15,420 bases of DNA from an uncultured Verrucomicrobiota bacterium (GCA_945613785.1 CALZAJ010000015.1:1-15420), one strand, 5' to 3'; numbered from the stretch's first letter, positions 1-8,297 are shown. The notes: a model not told the origin generated them from the sequence alone. Program-made: numbers and translations.

Positions 1-104
1 CCGCGGGCGACTGTGCGCGTCCGAACCTGAAGCAGGCGGTCATCGCCGCGGGGGACGGTGCGATTGCGGCGCTCGAGGCCCAGCGGTATCTGGCCTCCCT
101 GTAA
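1..104 (+). CDS. trxB: Thioredoxin reductase, C-terminal fragment (cut by window edge)
   Basis: Only the last 33 codons are visible (frame from base 3, stop TAA at 102-104). They read AGDCARPNLKQAVIAAGDGA, then IAALEAQRYLASL. This matches the C-terminal end of the low-molecular-weight FAD/NADPH thioredoxin reductase family: the FAD-binding GD motif, then an R/K..QAV.AAGDGA helix and a closing Y-L segment. In that family this end closes the FAD domain, and the enzyme passes electrons from NADPH to thioredoxin in the cytoplasm. The redox CxxC would lie upstream, outside the window, so a related FAD-dependent pyridine-nucleotide oxidoreductase (for example a ferredoxin-NADP reductase of the same fold) cannot be excluded. 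mnmA starts 25 nt downstream from its own promoter. Confidence 0.72.
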   Translation, partial: AGDCARPNLKQAVIAAGDGAIAALEAQRYLASL

Positions 105-112
105 GATGCCTG

Positions 113-121
113 TGCTATAAT
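113..121 (+). promoter_or_regulatory. Extended -10 promoter of mnmA
   Basis: TGC-TATAAT at 113-121 is a consensus -10 with the TGN extension. No good -35 is visible about 17 nt upstream. Only 8 nt separate the hexamer from the ATG at 130, so the expected transcription start falls within a few bases of the start codon. The intervening bases contain no Shine-Dalgarno sequence, so the transcript is probably leaderless or nearly so. Confidence 0.7.
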
Positions 122-129
122 ATCCGTCC

Positions 130-1194
130 ATGAAATATGCGGTAGGATTGTCCGGTGGAGTCGACTCGAGCGTCGCGGCGATGCTTCTCAAGGAGCAGGG
201 CCACGAGGTGGTCGGCATCACGATGAAGCTCTGGCGCGACGGCGTCTACAAGGGCGGTGATCGGGACGCCTGTTTCGGCGCGCATGAGATCGAGGACATC
301 GAGACGGCGCGGAAGCTCGCCGAGAAGCTGGGCATCGACTATCGCGTCTTCGATTGTTTCGACACCTACAACCGCGAGGTGATCGCCTATTTCCGCGAGA
401 CGTACCTGAGCGGCAAGACGCCGAATCCGTGCGTTCGTTGCAATGCGATGCTGAAGTTCGGGCTCTTGCCGCGGCTGGCACGCGAATCGGGTCTGGCGTT
501 CGACAAGTTCGCGACGGGGCACTATGCGCGCATCGTGGAACGGAACGGACGCCATGGCGTCGCGCGTGCCGCGGACGGATCGAAGGATCAGAGCTACTTC
601 CTCTATCGTCTGTCCCAGGAGCAGCTCGCGACGAGTGAATTTCCGCTCGGGGGCTACACGAAGAAGGAGATCCGCGAGCTGGCGCGTGCGCGCGGGCTCG
701 TCACGGCGGAACGTCCCGACAGCATGGACTTCTATTCGGGCGATCAGAACGAGCTCATCGGCGAGCCGGACCGGGAGGGCGAGATCGTCGATCTCTCGGG
801 CAAGGTCCTCGGCAAGCACAACGGCTTTTGGCATTACACGATCGGTCAGCGCAAGGGGCTCGGCATCGGCGGCGGGGTTCCGTTTTACGTGATCGATCTC
901 AATGCGTGCCGCAATCAGGTGATCATCGGGCGTGCGGACGATGCGGTGAAGACATCGCTGGAGGTCGTCGACCTCGTCTATGGGACGCTCGATCCGTCCG
1001 CGGCGGATGAGGCGGTCCCGTGTCGGGTGAAGGTCCGTTCGGCGGGCCTCCCGAAGGGTCCGGCGGTCCTGAAGGGCACGCGCTGCGAATTTTCCGAGGG
1101 CATTGCGGGCATTGCGCCTGGCCAGAGCGCGGTCTTCTACGCAGCTGATTCGGACGAGATCCTGGCGGGCGGCGTGATTGCGCGGGAAGTGTAG
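130..1194 (+). CDS. mnmA: tRNA-specific 2-thiouridylase MnmA
   Basis: A 354-residue protein that activates U34 of Lys/Glu/Gln tRNAs with ATP and introduces the 2-thio group (s2U34) in the cytoplasm. The N-terminal PP-loop is visible as GLSGGVDSSVA (residues 6-16). A conserved thiolase segment TPNPCVRCN (97-105) carries C101 and C104; the second aligns with the catalytic cysteine of the family. ATGHYAR (128-134), KDQSYFLYRLSQEQL (152-166) and the YTIGQRKGLGIGGG block (from about 236) are diagnostic. The C-terminal part is the usual beta-barrel domain. The second family cysteine (the ICF motif in E. coli) is absent: the equivalent stretch is DSMDFYSGD (197-205), with Tyr202 at the Cys position. 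An ACFGAHEIEDIETA segment (47-60) adds another cysteine. I think this is a known CxxC-type subclass rather than a dead enzyme, but that is from memory. The start is the ATG just after a TATAAT box. Confidence 0.95.
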   Translation: MKYAVGLSGGVDSSVAAMLLKEQGHEVVGITMKLWRDGVYKGGDRDACFGAHEIEDIETARKLAEKLGIDYRVFDCFDTYNREVIAYFRETYLSGKTPNPCVRCNAMLKFGLLPRLARESGLAFDKFATGHYARIVERNGRHGVARAADGSKDQSYFLYRLSQEQLATSEFPLGGYTKKEIRELARARGLVTAERPDSMDFYSGDQNELIGEPDREGEIVDLSGKVLGKHNGFWHYTIGQRKGLGIGGGVPFYVIDLNACRNQVIIGRADDAVKTSLEVVDLVYGTLDPSAADEAVPCRVKVRSAGLPKGPAVLKGTRCEFSEGIAGIAPGQSAVFYAADSDEILAGGVIAREV

Positions 1195-1271
1195 ACGCGG
1201 CGTCCTCTCTGCGTCTCGGCGAAAAGATTTCCACTGAACCGGTTTCGTCTGGTTGGCGTTCAATAGGCTGT

Positions 1272-3419
1272 ATGAAAAAGAATCTTCTTTTAGCGGTTTT
1301 CACGTGCGCCCTCGCAGCGTTTGCCGATAACGTGTCGGGAACGAACGAAGTTCAGACGCTCGGTACAATTACCGTTGAGGCGTCCGCGCTCTCGCGGTAT
1401 CGTCCGGAGACGGTGAACGGCGGTTCATTCACCGATCTCCCGCCTGAGAAGCTTCCTTCGGTGGTGGATATGCTGACGGAAGATTTCATTCGCGAGCACA
1501 ACCCGACCGATCTTCATGATCTCATGCGCTTTGTTCCGGGTATTGAGACAGGCGGCAAGTCTCTGCTCATCCGTCAACCGGGCACATTCTCCATCCGTGG
1601 CATGGGCGGCAGTGAGCCGGCCTTTGACGGCGTGGTGCCGATCGGGAGTGGTGCGGGCCTCTTCATGGATCCGTTCCTGATGGAGCGCGTCGAAGTCGTC
1701 AAGGGTCCGATTGGTTCTCTTGCGGGTGGAGCGGGCGCGCAGCAGAACAATTCAGGCGCGGGCGGTTCGGTCAATCTCTACCTCAAGGGCGCCCACTTCG
1801 GTGACAGCGAGCGCATTTTCCAGGAGAACACCTCGATCGGACGCAACACGTGGCGTCAGCGTGGCATGATTGACGCGAACGAGGTCCTGTCCGAAGACGC
1901 GTTTGCCGTGCGTGTGATCGGCGCCTTCGACGTCTATTCGCCGACGTATTGCAATCTGGGTTCTCAGAAGGGCGCGGATCCGCGTCAGTCGTACACGATC
2001 GCACCTTCGTTCGTTTGGAAGCCTGCGGAGAACGTGACGTTCGGACTGAAGACGATGTTCCAGAAGACGGATCAGCCGAGCTACATTGGCGTGCCGGTCT
2101 GGCAGGGCCGTCCTGGCGCGAACTACGGCTGGTACGAGTCGTCGTGCCGGAAGGGTGACCGTTCCAAGTACGCGTCGATGTACATCAACCCGTATGTTGA
2201 CTGGCAGGTGACGGATGACTGGCTTCTGAAGCTGGGCGGCGCCTTTGCCTTCTCCGATTGGGAGCAGACGACGCGCGAGCCCTACATGAACAACGCCGAG
2301 GCGGCGGAGTTCTATCAGACGGGTGCGTGGACTTCGGGCGGGAAGTACATGACGTCAAGCTTCTCGCAGTCAGAGCGCATCAACCGCAACTATAACGTCT
2401 ATGCGCGTTCGGTCTACACGAAGGAGGAGCTTCCCTGGGGCTTTCGCAACAGTCTTGTCGTGCAGCCCGACTTCTATTACCGCGAGTCGACGAGCGGCTT
2501 CGGCGCGCCGGTCTCTCGTTACGGCGTGACGTTGCAGGACTCGGTCGGCTGGGGCTGGGTGACGCTTCTCGGCGGCGTCCGCTGCGACTATTTCCGCGAG
2601 AACCAGCAGACGGCGTCCTCGACCGATTCGAGGACGGGCGAGAAGACCTATACGCACTACCGGCACTGCGACGAGACGGCGTTCTCGCCGCGTGGCGGGC
2701 TCACGATCCAGCCGCTCGACTGGCTTGTCTTCTTCGCGAATCTTTCCGAAACGGTGACGCCGACTCTCGGCTACCGCGATTCGGACGGGACCCGTCTGAC
2801 GGATCCGTGGACCGCGATGCAGTATGAAGGCGGCTTCCGTCTTCGTCCGGTCGAGAAGCTTTGGCTCTCCGCCTCATACTATCACATTACGCAGGAGAAC
2901 ACACCCGTTGCCGAGACGGTGGGCAACGACACCTTCTATCGCTTCGAGGGCAAGAACCGTTCCGAGGGCGTGGAGCTTTCTCTCTCTGGTGACATCACGG
3001 AGAACTGGACGGTGATGGCGATGTACGCCTACAACCGGTATCGTGACTGCAACGCGGCGACCGAGGTCTTCCGTCGCAACCCGAACCATTCGTTCATGCT
3101 CTCGACCTCTTACCGTTTCGACTGCTGTGACCTCCTGCGCGATGTCGTCATCGGCGGGTCTTACCGGTTCCGTTCGAAGAGCTATGCGACGTTCCGCGGC
3201 TCGTTTGTGGACGACCACCTCTACTTCGACCAGAGCCACGTCTTCGACATCAACTGCTCGATTCCGCTCAACAAGGTCGGACTTCCTGAGAACTGGATCC
3301 TGACGCTCGGCGTCCGCAACCTCTTCGGCGAGAAGTATTTCGAGTCCGCCCGTCACTACTACGAGTGCCTCGTGGGCGAACCGCGCACGTTCGAGATTGG
3401 CGTGCGCGCCACGTTCTGA
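1272..3419 (+). CDS. TonB-dependent outer-membrane receptor, siderophore type
   Basis: A 715-residue outer-membrane receptor. A classic Sec signal peptide (MKKN, then hydrophobic LLLAVFTCALAAFA, likely cleaved before DNVSG) is followed by a TonB-box-like TITVEAS near residues 32-38. The plug domain includes DLHDLMRFVPGIE, FSIRGMGG, a DPFLMERVEVVKGP segment and GGSVNLYLK. A long beta-barrel follows, with LTLGVRNLFGEKYF near the end and a terminal aromatic residue (ATF), as the Bam machinery recognises. Barrel blocks such as YTIAPSFVWKPAENVTFGLK resemble TIGR01783-type siderophore (FhuA/FecA-like) receptors. Family knowledge gives energy-dependent import of a ferric chelate or similar ligand; the ligand cannot be read from sequence. 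Nine cysteines in the mature part are unusual for an outer-membrane barrel. No clear promoter or ribosome binding site is seen in the 77 nt after mnmA. TonB, ExbB and ExbD are not in this window. Confidence 0.9.
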   Translation: MKKNLLLAVFTCALAAFADNVSGTNEVQTLGTITVEASALSRYRPETVNGGSFTDLPPEKLPSVVDMLTEDFIREHNPTDLHDLMRFVPGIETGGKSLLIRQPGTFSIRGMGGSEPAFDGVVPIGSGAGLFMDPFLMERVEVVKGPIGSLAGGAGAQQNNSGAGGSVNLYLKGAHFGDSERIFQENTSIGRNTWRQRGMIDANEVLSEDAFAVRVIGAFDVYSPTYCNLGSQKGADPRQSYTIAPSFVWKPAENVTFGLKTMFQKTDQPSYIGVPVWQGRPGANYGWYESSCRKGDRSKYASMYINPYVDWQVTDDWLLKLGGAFAFSDWEQTTREPYMNNAEAAEFYQTGAWTSGGKYMTSSFSQSERINRNYNVYARSVYTKEELPWGFRNSLVVQPDFYYRESTSGFGAPVSRYGVTLQDSVGWGWVTLLGGVRCDYFRENQQTASSTDSRTGEKTYTHYRHCDETAFSPRGGLTIQPLDWLVFFANLSETVTPTLGYRDSDGTRLTDPWTAMQYEGGFRLRPVEKLWLSASYYHITQENTPVAETVGNDTFYRFEGKNRSEGVELSLSGDITENWTVMAMYAYNRYRDCNAATEVFRRNPNHSFMLSTSYRFDCCDLLRDVVIGGSYRFRSKSYATFRGSFVDDHLYFDQSHVFDINCSIPLNKVGLPENWILTLGVRNLFGEKYFESARHYYECLVGEPRTFEIGVRATF

Positions 3420-3444
3420 CGACTCAACGCATGGGCGAAGTATT

Positions 3445-3453
3445 TGATATACT
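3445..3453 (+). promoter_or_regulatory. Extended -10 promoter of the second TonB receptor
   Basis: TGA-TATACT at 3445-3453 fits an extended -10, with no convincing -35. It ends 6 nt before the ATG at 3460, so the predicted transcription start coincides with the start codon. No Shine-Dalgarno is present in this 40-nt gap. The same arrangement precedes mnmA, trpL and the response regulator gene. Confidence 0.6.
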
Positions 3454-3459
3454 TTGGCC

Positions 3460-5316
3460 ATGACTTCAATCCTGTTCGCGGCTGTCGCCGCAACCAATCT
3501 GCAGATCACGGTGACGGCCTCGCCCATTGCGCGCGAGGAGCTGTTCACCGTGGACGGTGCCGAGGTTTGCACCGTGGGGGCGGATCAGACCTCGCGGTTG
3601 ACGGCGCAGGACCTGCCGACGGTGCTCCGCTCCGTGCCGGGCGTCTCCGTCTCCCGTTATTCCCCGATCGGTGCGTATGGTGGTGCCCAGGGGGGGAGCA
3701 TCTACATTCGGGGCACGGGCGAATCGCGTCCGGGCTCTTCGCTGACGGTCTTCCAGGACGGCGTCCCGACGGTCGGCAGCTTCTTCGCGCATCCGCTGAT
3801 GGATCTCAACCCGATCGATTTCTCCGAGACCCTTGAGGTCGTCAAATCGCCGCGTCCGCGGACGGTTCCCAATGCCTTTTCGGCGGTGGAGATGACGACC
3901 TGGCGTCAGCGTGACGAGGGGGCTGCGGGGGAAGCGGACGTGGCTTACGGACGCTTCTCGACGCTGGTCGGAAGTTTGAAGGCGGGCGTCAAGGAGGGTC
4001 CGTTTGATGCCGCGGCCGGCGCGGCCTACCGTTACTCCGAGGGCAAGCGTGACCACAATACGGCGGAGCTCCGCAATGCCTTCGTGCGCGCGGGGGCTGA
4101 ACTCGGCGAGAACGACTATCTGACGTTCATCTACCATCGTGCCGAATCGAAGGTGGAGGATCCGGGGCCGAAGGGTTTTCCGACACCGGTTCGTGACCGT
4201 TTCGATACGGACCTCGATTCCTATGCGGTCCGTCTCGTGTCCGATCACGAATATGTGCAGGGCAGCTCGCTCGTTTACGTGACGGACGGACGTATTCGCT
4301 GGCACAAGGATCACATTTCGGACACGAACCGGAACTCGCCCTCTGGCTGGTCGAAGACGGACTGGCAGACGTGGGGTTATCGCGGACTTTACGACCTCTG
4401 CCTGTCCGACTTCACGCTTTCGCTCGGACTCGACGAAATGGTCGAGCGCGGACGGACGCGCACGATCAACGAGGCGACGGGGCGGGCGACGTGGGAGCCC
4501 GGCACGAAATACGATTACCTGACTTCGCCTTATGCCGGTCTGCGCGCTGATTTCCAGACGGGCGAGGACTGGACGCTGACGCCGTCCGTCGGCGCGCGTT
4601 ATCACTTCATGAGCGACCTGCACGGCGAGTGGGCGCCTGCAGCGGCCCTGTCCTTCGGTCGCAAGGAATTCGGCGTGTTCGCATCCTATGCGCGCGCGGT
4701 CCATTATCCGGGCCTGGTCTTCCGTGCGAACACGACGGCCTGGGACGAGCTGGAGGCGGAGACGATGGACACCTTCACCCTGGGCGTCCGAGCCGCCTAC
4801 GAGGATCTCGTGAAGGTCCATGTCGCCGCGTTCCGCAATGAGATTCGCGACCGTTTTGATCTCGATGCGGCAGGCCAGTACCACAATGCGAGCGACCTGA
4901 AGGCGAACGGGATCGAGGCGACGGTGCGGGTGACGCCGACAGAGGATCTCGGTGTCTTCGTCTGCGCGACGTACACGATTCCTGAAACGGCCCATGTCTC
5001 GCGTCTTCCCGAGGCGACGGGCGTGGTCGGCGGAAGCTGGCGATTCCTCGAGTACTGGCATCTGGATGCGGACGTGAAGTACAGTTCGTCGATGTATGCG
5101 TATTCGACGCGCTCCGCCGATCCGTCCGACCTTTCGAAAGTGCCGTGCTATTGGACGCTCAACGTGCGGCTCGCGTGTGATTTGCAGGCCTTCTCGCCGC
5201 TTGATGGAGAGATCTACCTCGCGGGCGAGAACGTGCTGAACCGCCGTTACGAGTATTTCCCAGACTATGAGATGCCCGGGGCGATGGTCTATGTGGGTGT
5301 GAAGCTCAAGTTCTAG
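3460..5316 (+). CDS. TonB-dependent outer-membrane receptor, smaller BtuB/FepA-like type
   Basis: A 618-residue protein from the ATG at 3460. An in-frame TTG two codons upstream (3454) lies against the -10 box, and an in-frame TGA at 3445 blocks anything longer. The TonB box is LQITVTAS near residues 14-21. The plug contains DLPTVLRSVPGVSVSRY, GGSIYIRGTGESRPG, a FQDGVPT segment and LEVVKSPRP. The barrel ends with LAGENVLNRRYEYFPDYEMP and a terminal Phe (KLKF), typical of BtuB/CirA-style receptors. The ligand is unknown. The N-terminus is odd: MTSILFAAVAAT is very short for a Sec signal and has no Lys/Arg before the hydrophobic stretch. It sits 40 nt after the first receptor and 55 nt before an ABC ATPase with a strong ribosome binding site, so receptor, ATPase and permease probably form one transcription unit. 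Confidence 0.88.
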   Translation: MTSILFAAVAATNLQITVTASPIAREELFTVDGAEVCTVGADQTSRLTAQDLPTVLRSVPGVSVSRYSPIGAYGGAQGGSIYIRGTGESRPGSSLTVFQDGVPTVGSFFAHPLMDLNPIDFSETLEVVKSPRPRTVPNAFSAVEMTTWRQRDEGAAGEADVAYGRFSTLVGSLKAGVKEGPFDAAAGAAYRYSEGKRDHNTAELRNAFVRAGAELGENDYLTFIYHRAESKVEDPGPKGFPTPVRDRFDTDLDSYAVRLVSDHEYVQGSSLVYVTDGRIRWHKDHISDTNRNSPSGWSKTDWQTWGYRGLYDLCLSDFTLSLGLDEMVERGRTRTINEATGRATWEPGTKYDYLTSPYAGLRADFQTGEDWTLTPSVGARYHFMSDLHGEWAPAAALSFGRKEFGVFASYARAVHYPGLVFRANTTAWDELEAETMDTFTLGVRAAYEDLVKVHVAAFRNEIRDRFDLDAAGQYHNASDLKANGIEATVRVTPTEDLGVFVCATYTIPETAHVSRLPEATGVVGGSWRFLEYWHLDADVKYSSSMYAYSTRSADPSDLSKVPCYWTLNVRLACDLQAFSPLDGEIYLAGENVLNRRYEYFPDYEMPGAMVYVGVKLKF

Positions 5317-5371
5317 GTGAACCGTCGGACGGCGGGCGGCGTTCAACGACATAGAAGGAGTAAACTCGAAA

Positions 5372-6094
5372 ATGGAAGCTTTGAAGGCGACGGGCGTGTG
5401 CCGCAAGTACGGCAACCAGGAGGTGCTGAAGGATTTCGGACTGACGCTGGAGGCGGGTGAATTCGTCGCGTTGATGGGTCCGAGCGGCAGCGGCAAGTCG
5501 ACGTTTCTTCATCTCGCGGCGGGCTTGTTGTCGGTCGACGCCGGTTCGATCGTGATCGGCGAGAGGGATGTTGTCGGAATGTCCGATGCCGCTGCGGCCA
5601 GGTTCCGTCGCCGTCACGTCGGCGTGGTCTTCCAGCAGTTCAACCTGCTCAACGAGAAGACGGTCAAGGAGAACGTGATGATGCCGCTCCTCCTGGATGG
5701 CTCGGGCCGGACAGCCGAACTCCAGCGCCGAGCGGAGCTGCTGCTGCGCAGGCTCGGTCTGATGGGTCAGGAGGAGAAGCGTCCCGAGCAGCTTTCGGGC
5801 GGCGAACAGCAGCGTGTCGCTTTGGCGCGTGCGCTGATCGCGGAGCCTGAGATTGTGTTGGCGGACGAGCCGACGGGCAATCTCGACGCGAAGGCGGCGA
5901 AGGAGATCTGCAAGCTGCTCAAGGAACTGAATGCTGCGGAGAAGAGCGCGATTCTTGTCGTCACGCATGATCCGGTGGTGGCGGCTTGTGCGAAGAGGGT
6001 CCATTTCCTGAAGGACGGATGCATCGTCGCGTCGCATGAGACGAATGGCGATCCCGAGAACGTGTCCAAGCTCTACCTGGAGACCTATCGGTGA
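5372..6094 (+). CDS. LolD/MacB-type ABC transporter ATP-binding protein
   Basis: A 240-residue cytoplasmic ATPase with all the canonical motifs: Walker A GPSGSGKST (about residues 35-43), Q-loop VVFQQFNLLNEKT, ABC signature LSGGEQQRVALARAL, Walker B IVLADEPTGNLD and the H-loop VVTHDP. Length and the TVKENVMMPLL segment fit the LolD/MacB/FtsE/BceA branch, which pairs with FtsX-fold permeases and works by mechanotransmission rather than classical import. It would power the permease encoded next, whose GTG start overlaps its stop codon. The start at 5372 is supported by AAGGAG at 5355-5360 (11 nt spacing). The co-located TonB receptors suggest an envelope function (extrusion of a ligand or lipoprotein, or sensing), but no substrate can be assigned. 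I leave the symbol blank because LolD, MacB and BceA types are not separable here. Confidence 0.92.
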   Translation: MEALKATGVCRKYGNQEVLKDFGLTLEAGEFVALMGPSGSGKSTFLHLAAGLLSVDAGSIVIGERDVVGMSDAAAARFRRRHVGVVFQQFNLLNEKTVKENVMMPLLLDGSGRTAELQRRAELLLRRLGLMGQEEKRPEQLSGGEQQRVALARALIAEPEIVLADEPTGNLDAKAAKEICKLLKELNAAEKSAILVVTHDPVVAACAKRVHFLKDGCIVASHETNGDPENVSKLYLETYR

Positions 6095-8250
6095 AAGCGA
6101 GACACATTTGTGCGGTCGCCGGCGTGGCGCTGGCCGTTGGGCTGGTTGTCTTCATGCATTCGCTGGCGAAGTCTAACGATCACCAGGGCCTGACGTTTGC
6201 GCGGCAGATGCTGTCGGCCCTCCCGATCGAGGCGGGTGCGAAGGTCACGATGCTGGCGCCTGACTATCGCCCAGACGGACGCCCCCTGCAGGGTCCGCCC
6301 CTGCGGGCAGTCGTCGCGACGCGGACCGATGCGTCCGTTCCAGACGGCGGGATTCTCGTCTCGAAGGCGTTGTTCGCGCAGCGTAAGATGGTCCCGCCGG
6401 CCGTCGGCACCGAACTGACTTTCACGGGCCGCCAGGGCGCCTATGTGCTAAAGGTCTCGGGTGTCCTTGACTGGGACCGTCCGGTCCGCGGCTATCCGAA
6501 TGCCTATGTGTCGGAGAAGACCGCGGCGGATATTGCGGAGACGTGGAATGGCTGGGAGCCCAAGACGGCTGAAGAGCTCGCGCCGGGATTCACGGGGGAT
6601 GACGGACGTAATCTCGGTCGCGTTCAGCCGTTGCTCCTTTGGGCGGCCTTCCTGACGGCACTGGCGTTGATCGTCAATTCCGTCTTCCTGTCATTGGAGG
6701 CGAAGCGCCGCGACCTGGCGATTCTGCGCGTGCTCGGTCTGACGCGCGCCGGCGTGATGCGTCGGACCGCGTGGGAGGCCCTGACGCTGGCCCTCGCGGG
6801 CGCGGCGGTCGGTTCGCTCCTGGCCGTTCTCTGCACGAAGGGCTATGTTGCTTATGAGCGGACGCTCTTCCCGGTCGGTCCCGCGTACGCCTGGCGCTCG
6901 GTGGGCATGGCTTTCGTCTGTGCGCCGCTGGCGGCCATCGTCGCTACGGTGCTGACCCTGCGTGCGTCCTTGTCGGTGAAGCCGCTCGAGGCGGTGTCGA
7001 GTCGTCTGCCGCGCAAGCGCCTCTTCGGCACGCTCGTCGCCTTTGCCGTCGGCTTTGGCGCCTTTGTCGCGGTCGAGGTCTGGGGTGCCTCGCTGATGCG
7101 CTCGTTCGTGCCGTCGACGGAATGGCCGGATGCGATCGTCTCCATTCTCCCCGCGGGTGTCTCGAGCTTTGAGATCGAGAACCTGCAGGGCAAGCTCCCG
7201 GGCGTTCGTCGCATCCACGAGCTTGCGCCGCTACAGCTCGACATCCTTCCCAAGGAGGAGCTGAAGGGCCCGCAGGGTCCGGGCCTGCGGGGTCCGAACT
7301 ATCGCAACGCGCTGCTTCTGGCGAGTGACTGGTTGCCCGAGTTCAAGTTCGTCGCGGGCGACCGAAAGTCGGCCGAGGAAGCGCTGAAGGCGGGCGACAA
7401 CTGTGTGATCACCGAGATGATGGCGCGTGCCCGTAACCTGAAGATGGGGGACGGGATCAGGCTCGACTGTCAGCACGGTCTCACGAACACGCTCACCGTC
7501 GTGGGCATCGTTGACCTCAACTGGCATCTCGTCACGAGCCGCGGACTCGTTCGCGGACTGAACCGCAAGCCGGTCAATACGGACGGACCGCTCTTCGTGT
7601 CCTTCGACACACTGGACGCCTGCGATCCGCCTCCGTCGGCGGTGGTGAACATGACGCATCTCTGGCTCGACTACGAACCCGAGTTCCTGGCCTCGAACGG
7701 TGTGTTCGCCGCGGGACGGTCGGTCGAGAAGGAAATCGTCGCGGCATTGGGCGGGGCTGACCTCCTTTCCGAAGACGGCGAAGTGCGCGGCAACAACGTC
7801 CAGCTTCACATGCGCGATGAGGTGTCGGACGGCACGCTGGCGCACGGAGACGAGATGATCGGCTCGATGGCCCGCATCCCGTACGTCTTTCTCGCGGTCA
7901 TCACACTCGGCTTCATGGCGATGCTGGTCGCGAGCGCAGATGGACGTAAGAAGCAGTTTGCGATCTTGCGTGCGATCGGTGCGACTCGATTCCAGCTGGC
8001 CCGGATCCTGATCCGCGAGGCACTTCGCGTGGCCGTGGGCGGACTGGTCGTGGGCGGACTCGTCGGTGCCGCGGCGGGCTGGCTCTTCACGTCGGTCACG
8101 CGTGCGGCCATGGCGAATTGGGGCCTGCCCCCGGCGTTCTCCGTCCCTTGGGTGCCGATTGCCGAAGGCGCGGCGGGTGCGATCCTGCTGGTGCTGCTGG
8201 TGGCGGTTCCGACCTCGCTCGTCCTGATCGGACGGGTGACGCGGCGCTGA
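6091..8250 (+). CDS. FtsX/MacB-like ABC transporter permease, two FtsX domains
   Basis: A 719-residue inner-membrane permease starting at GTG 6091, which overlaps the ATPase stop by 4 nt (GTGA) with GGAG 8 nt upstream, so the two are probably translationally coupled. About eight membrane segments are visible: one N-terminal (roughly 5-24), three in a first FtsX core (about 180-295), a fifth near 313-335, and three in a C-terminal FtsX core (about 590-712). Both cores carry the family signature after a helix: RRDLAILRVLGLTRAGVMRR and RKKQFAILRAIGATRFQLAR. A large extracytoplasmic domain lies between TM1 and the first core, and another of about 250 residues (about 340-590) lies between the two halves. 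This two-halved plan resembles LolC/E-, DevC- or YbbP-type exporters of the MacB_PCD/FtsX superfamily. No lipoprotein or membrane-fusion partner is adjacent. The substrate is unknown. Confidence 0.88.
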   Translation: MKARHICAVAGVALAVGLVVFMHSLAKSNDHQGLTFARQMLSALPIEAGAKVTMLAPDYRPDGRPLQGPPLRAVVATRTDASVPDGGILVSKALFAQRKMVPPAVGTELTFTGRQGAYVLKVSGVLDWDRPVRGYPNAYVSEKTAADIAETWNGWEPKTAEELAPGFTGDDGRNLGRVQPLLLWAAFLTALALIVNSVFLSLEAKRRDLAILRVLGLTRAGVMRRTAWEALTLALAGAAVGSLLAVLCTKGYVAYERTLFPVGPAYAWRSVGMAFVCAPLAAIVATVLTLRASLSVKPLEAVSSRLPRKRLFGTLVAFAVGFGAFVAVEVWGASLMRSFVPSTEWPDAIVSILPAGVSSFEIENLQGKLPGVRRIHELAPLQLDILPKEELKGPQGPGLRGPNYRNALLLASDWLPEFKFVAGDRKSAEEALKAGDNCVITEMMARARNLKMGDGIRLDCQHGLTNTLTVVGIVDLNWHLVTSRGLVRGLNRKPVNTDGPLFVSFDTLDACDPPPSAVVNMTHLWLDYEPEFLASNGVFAAGRSVEKEIVAALGGADLLSEDGEVRGNNVQLHMRDEVSDGTLAHGDEMIGSMARIPYVFLAVITLGFMAMLVASADGRKKQFAILRAIGATRFQLARILIREALRVAVGGLVVGGLVGAAAGWLFTSVTRAAMANWGLPPAFSVPWVPIAEGAAGAILLVLLVAVPTSLVLIGRVTRR

Positions 8251-8297
8251 AAATTTTCGATTCCCCGTTGACAGCGCGGCGTTTCGTGTGCTATCAT
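8249..8297 (+). promoter_or_regulatory. trp operon promoter with UP-like element
   Basis: TTGACA at 8268-8273 (perfect -35), an 18-nt spacer and TATCAT at 8292-8297, with TG at 8289-8290 giving an extended -10. Upstream, the palindrome GAAAATTTTC at 8249-8258 overlaps the permease stop codon and sits where an A/T-rich UP element would contact the RNA polymerase alpha subunit. This is the best sigma70-type promoter in the window. The expected start is about 8303-8305, only 2-4 nt before the trpL ATG. No E. coli-type TrpR operator is visible. Confidence 0.85.

Noticed and set aside
1195..1271. Riboswitch or Fur-type operator before the first TonB receptor, and a terminator after mnmA.
   Set aside because: The 77-nt gap is too short for a cobalamin riboswitch. 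The small dyads (GACGC-G-GCGTC, AACCGGTT) lack a T-run or a recognisable Fur box.
3454..3459. TTG start for the second TonB receptor.
   Set aside because: It immediately follows the -10 box and would lie upstream of the predicted transcription start; ATG 3460 fits better.
3466..5496. A very long open frame (676 codons) on the - strand opposite the second TonB receptor, and similar long - strand frames opposite trpE, trpB and mnmA.
   Set aside because: They are antisense to well-conserved genes, have Arg/His/Asp-rich compositions typical of high-GC shadow frames, and show no family motifs.
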